A DNA stretch of 64,000 nt from Eubacterium sp. (GTDB lineage: Bacteria; Bacillota; Clostridia; Lachnospirales; Lachnospiraceae), in the NCBI GenBank assembly GCA_017475235.1, contig JAFVGA010000006.1:62001-126000 (forward strand), written 5' to 3'. Below, in pieces: positions 62,381 to 64,000 of the stretch (positions are counted from its first letter, which is position 1; every line of letters begins with the position of its first letter). The translations under genes and the position numbers were made by a program. Below the pieces are notes generated by a model. It worked only from the letters and a program-made list of their open reading frames with translations, was not told where the DNA came from and did no database searches.

Positions 62381-63559
62381 ATGAATGTAATTGTAATTGG
62401 AGGAGGCGCTTCGGGATTGGTTGCAGCCATCACCGCCAAAGAAAAAGGCGACGAAGTAACTCTCCTAGAAAAAGAAAACAAGGTTGGAAGAAAACTACAA
62501 ATGACTGGTAATGGTCATTGTAATATGGCACACACTGATATTGTGGCTAAAGATTATTACAATGATTCAGATCCTAAAAGTAGTTTTGCAAGTGATGTGT
62601 TAGATGCATTTTCATTCAAGAGATTTACAAACTTTTTTAAGAAGATTGGTGTAATCACTAAGAATGAAGATGGATATATTTATCCTTCAAGCATGCAAGC
62701 ATCAACCGTTGTGAATGCTTTGAGAAATTATGCCGAGCAGATTGGTGTAAAGATTAAAACAAATAATGAAGTAAAAGGAATTGAGTTTAAAGACAATACA
62801 TACTTTGTTGATTGCGGTTATGTCTATGAGTGTGAAAAATTAATTGTAGCTTCGGGTGGTTTATCTTATACAAACATTGATTCTCCAAAGAATGTTTTGG
62901 CGTCATTAGAAAAACTTGGTTTAGAAGTGTCAGAGCTAGAGCCTGCACTTACTGCATTAGTTTCTGAATCAAACATCACAAAAGCTAGTGGTGTGAGAGT
63001 TAATGCTAAAATCAAATTGTTTGATGGCGAAGATCTAGATATTTCAGAATATGGACAGGTTCAGATAACAGATTATGGTATTTCTGGAATTCCAGTTTTT
63101 AATATTTCAAGATTTGCAAAAGTGGGCGACGAAGTACATATCGATTTTGTAAACGACACCGACAAAGAAGATTTAATTAACGACTTAAACGTGTTGCTTT
63201 CGACGAACGCGTTAGGTATTTACAATTTGCTTTGTGGATTGCTTAACGATAAGTTAGCAGCTTTAATAGTTGAAGAACTAGGAGTGGAAAAAGAAGCAGA
63301 TGTCACTCCTGAGATTCTCGAGCAGGCCGTAGATTTGATCAAAGATTATGAAGTAGTTATTTCAGGAAAAAGAGATTTTGACTTTGCCCAAGTGACTAAA
63401 GGCGGAGTTAGCACAAAGTGTATTGATTCAAAAACTATGCAAGTGATTGGTCACGATAACCTTTATCTTTGTGGTGAATTGATCGATATCGATAGCAAGT
63501 GTGGTGGCTACAATCTTTACTTTGCATGGGCTACTGGTTACATAGCAGGAAATAATTGA
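62381..63559 (+). CDS. HI0933/BaiN-family NAD(P)/FAD-dependent oxidoreductase, second copy
   Basis: 392-residue paralogue of the protein at 17884-19086. It shares VIGGGASGLVAAITA, GRKLQMTGNGHCN (family hallmark, with GNGHC in place of GKGRC) and ASGGLSYTNIDSP, and the C-terminal LCGELIDIDSKCGGYNLYFAWATG. Substrate unknown. The stop codon overlaps the start of the next flavoprotein gene (TGATG). Confidence 0.88.
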   Translation: MNVIVIGGGASGLVAAITAKEKGDEVTLLEKENKVGRKLQMTGNGHCNMAHTDIVAKDYYNDSDPKSSFASDVLDAFSFKRFTNFFKKIGVITKNEDGYIYPSSMQASTVVNALRNYAEQIGVKIKTNNEVKGIEFKDNTYFVDCGYVYECEKLIVASGGLSYTNIDSPKNVLASLEKLGLEVSELEPALTALVSESNITKASGVRVNAKIKLFDGEDLDISEYGQVQITDYGISGIPVFNISRFAKVGDEVHIDFVNDTDKEDLINDLNVLLSTNALGIYNLLCGLLNDKLAALIVEELGVEKEADVTPEILEQAVDLIKDYEVVISGKRDFDFAQVTKGGVSTKCIDSKTMQVIGHDNLYLCGELIDIDSKCGGYNLYFAWATGYIAGNN

Positions 63560-64000
63560 TGAGTTATATAAAAGTTAGCAATATAAAATTAAATATTGAT
63601 GCTACTAACGATGATGCGATTAAAGAAGCGTTAAAAAGAGTAAAGTTATCCTTTGACGATGTTTCTAGTATTGAAATAGCTAAACTATCTATTGATGCTA
63701 GAAAGAAACCAGATATTAAAAAGATTTTCACTGTTGGTTTTGAGACAAGCGAAAAGGTATCTGGAAAAGATGTTATAGTGTTTAATGAGAGACCAGAATA
63801 TAAATATGACATCACTGGAACAAGTGAATTGAATCACAGACCAGTTGTTATCGGTTTTGGTCCCGCTGGAATGTTTGCTTCATACTTGCTTGCAATAAAT
63901 GGTTATAAGCCAATCGTTATTGAGCGCGGTGGAAAAGTTGATGCAAGAGTAGAATCAGTAAATAAATTTTGGGAAACAAATGAACTTAATACTGAATCTA
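63559..64000 (+). CDS. FAD-dependent dehydrogenase (COG2509-like), 5' part
   Basis: Open to the right edge of the window; 147 residues visible. The first 95 residues (starting MSYIKVSNIKLNIDATNDD) resemble the N-terminal domain of COG2509 FAD proteins, then the FAD-binding motif VVIGFGPAGMFASYLL begins around residue 94, followed by VIERGGKVDARVESV. The ATG overlaps the previous gene's stop codon, suggesting translational coupling with the HI0933-type flavoprotein. Confidence 0.85.
   Translation, partial: MSYIKVSNIKLNIDATNDDAIKEALKRVKLSFDDVSSIEIAKLSIDARKKPDIKKIFTVGFETSEKVSGKDVIVFNERPEYKYDITGTSELNHRPVVIGFGPAGMFASYLLAINGYKPIVIERGGKVDARVESVNKFWETNELNTES

Overview
The window is a dense, AT-rich stretch of a low-GC Gram-positive chromosome, most likely from a Lachnospiraceae-like member of the Clostridia. 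The evidence is: an RNase Y, ScpA/ScpB, YlxM-Ffh and RbgA gene set; a meso-diaminopimelate-type MurE (DNPR motif) next to DapF; strong AGGAGG-type ribosome binding sites; near-consensus TTGACA-17-TATAAT promoters; a biotin-dependent Na+-pump decarboxylase cluster; and pta-ackA acetate formation. I saw no tRNA, rRNA, CRISPR array, transposase or prophage. All genes except a DAHP synthase and tmcAL lie on the + strand, as expected for a leading-strand segment.

Layout. 1-4.7 kb: end of rny, then proC, an ADP-ribose pyrophosphatase, a tyrosine recombinase, and a DAHP synthase on the minus strand. 4.8-12.6 kb: LTA-synthase-like enzyme, scpA-scpB, dapF-murE, asnB (envelope and chromosome segregation). 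12.7-17.9 kb: five-gene carboxyltransferase / OadG / biotin carrier / OadB / OadA-type cluster under one promoter that carries a perfect palindrome. 17.9-26.3 kb: HI0933-family flavoprotein, cmk, ispH, rpsA, rsmD, coaD, a coiled-coil protein, walJ-like hydrolase, ACT protein and UPF0210. 26.4-29.9 kb: tmcAL diverging from pta-ackA. 30-41.5 kb: rpmF, plsX-acpP, rnc-smc-ftsY, a large YfhO-type membrane protein, ylxM-ffh. 41.5-50.7 kb: rpsP-khpA-rimM-trmD, an orphan 42-residue peptide gene, rplS, rbgA, rnhB, yraN, a DUF512 radical-SAM protein, der, plsY, gpsA. 50.7-64 kb: cls, tyrS-alaS, a secreted Ig-like protein, rpsU, phoH-ybeY, a DUF3048 protein, a MurJ/SpoVB-like flippase, a second HI0933 flavoprotein and the start of a third FAD protein.

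How the genes fit together. Most of the window is core machinery: ribosome assembly (RimM, TrmD, RbgA, Der, YbeY, RsmD, S1, S16, S21, L19, L32), SRP targeting (FtsY, YlxM, Ffh), lipid synthesis (PlsX, ACP, PlsY, GpsA, Cls), wall and LTA-type polymers, and central carbon flow (oxaloacetate/pyruvate carboxyl transfer, Pta-AckA).

Most unusual points: (1) rpsU is frameshifted near its 3' end, and the restored frame stops just before a perfect terminator. (2) An intact 42-codon gene with its own ribosome binding site and a likely promoter sits between trmD and rplS, and matches no family I can name with confidence. (3) Ribosomal proteins S1 and L19 both carry long Glu/Ala-rich extensions, at opposite ends. 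(4) The carboxyltransferase cluster combines 12S-, 5S- and 1.3S-like transcarboxylase parts with Na+-pump subunits, and its 12S-like subunit is divergent in the oxyanion-hole motifs. The only gene-poor interval above 300 bases (43352-43695) holds the peptide gene and two promoter candidates.
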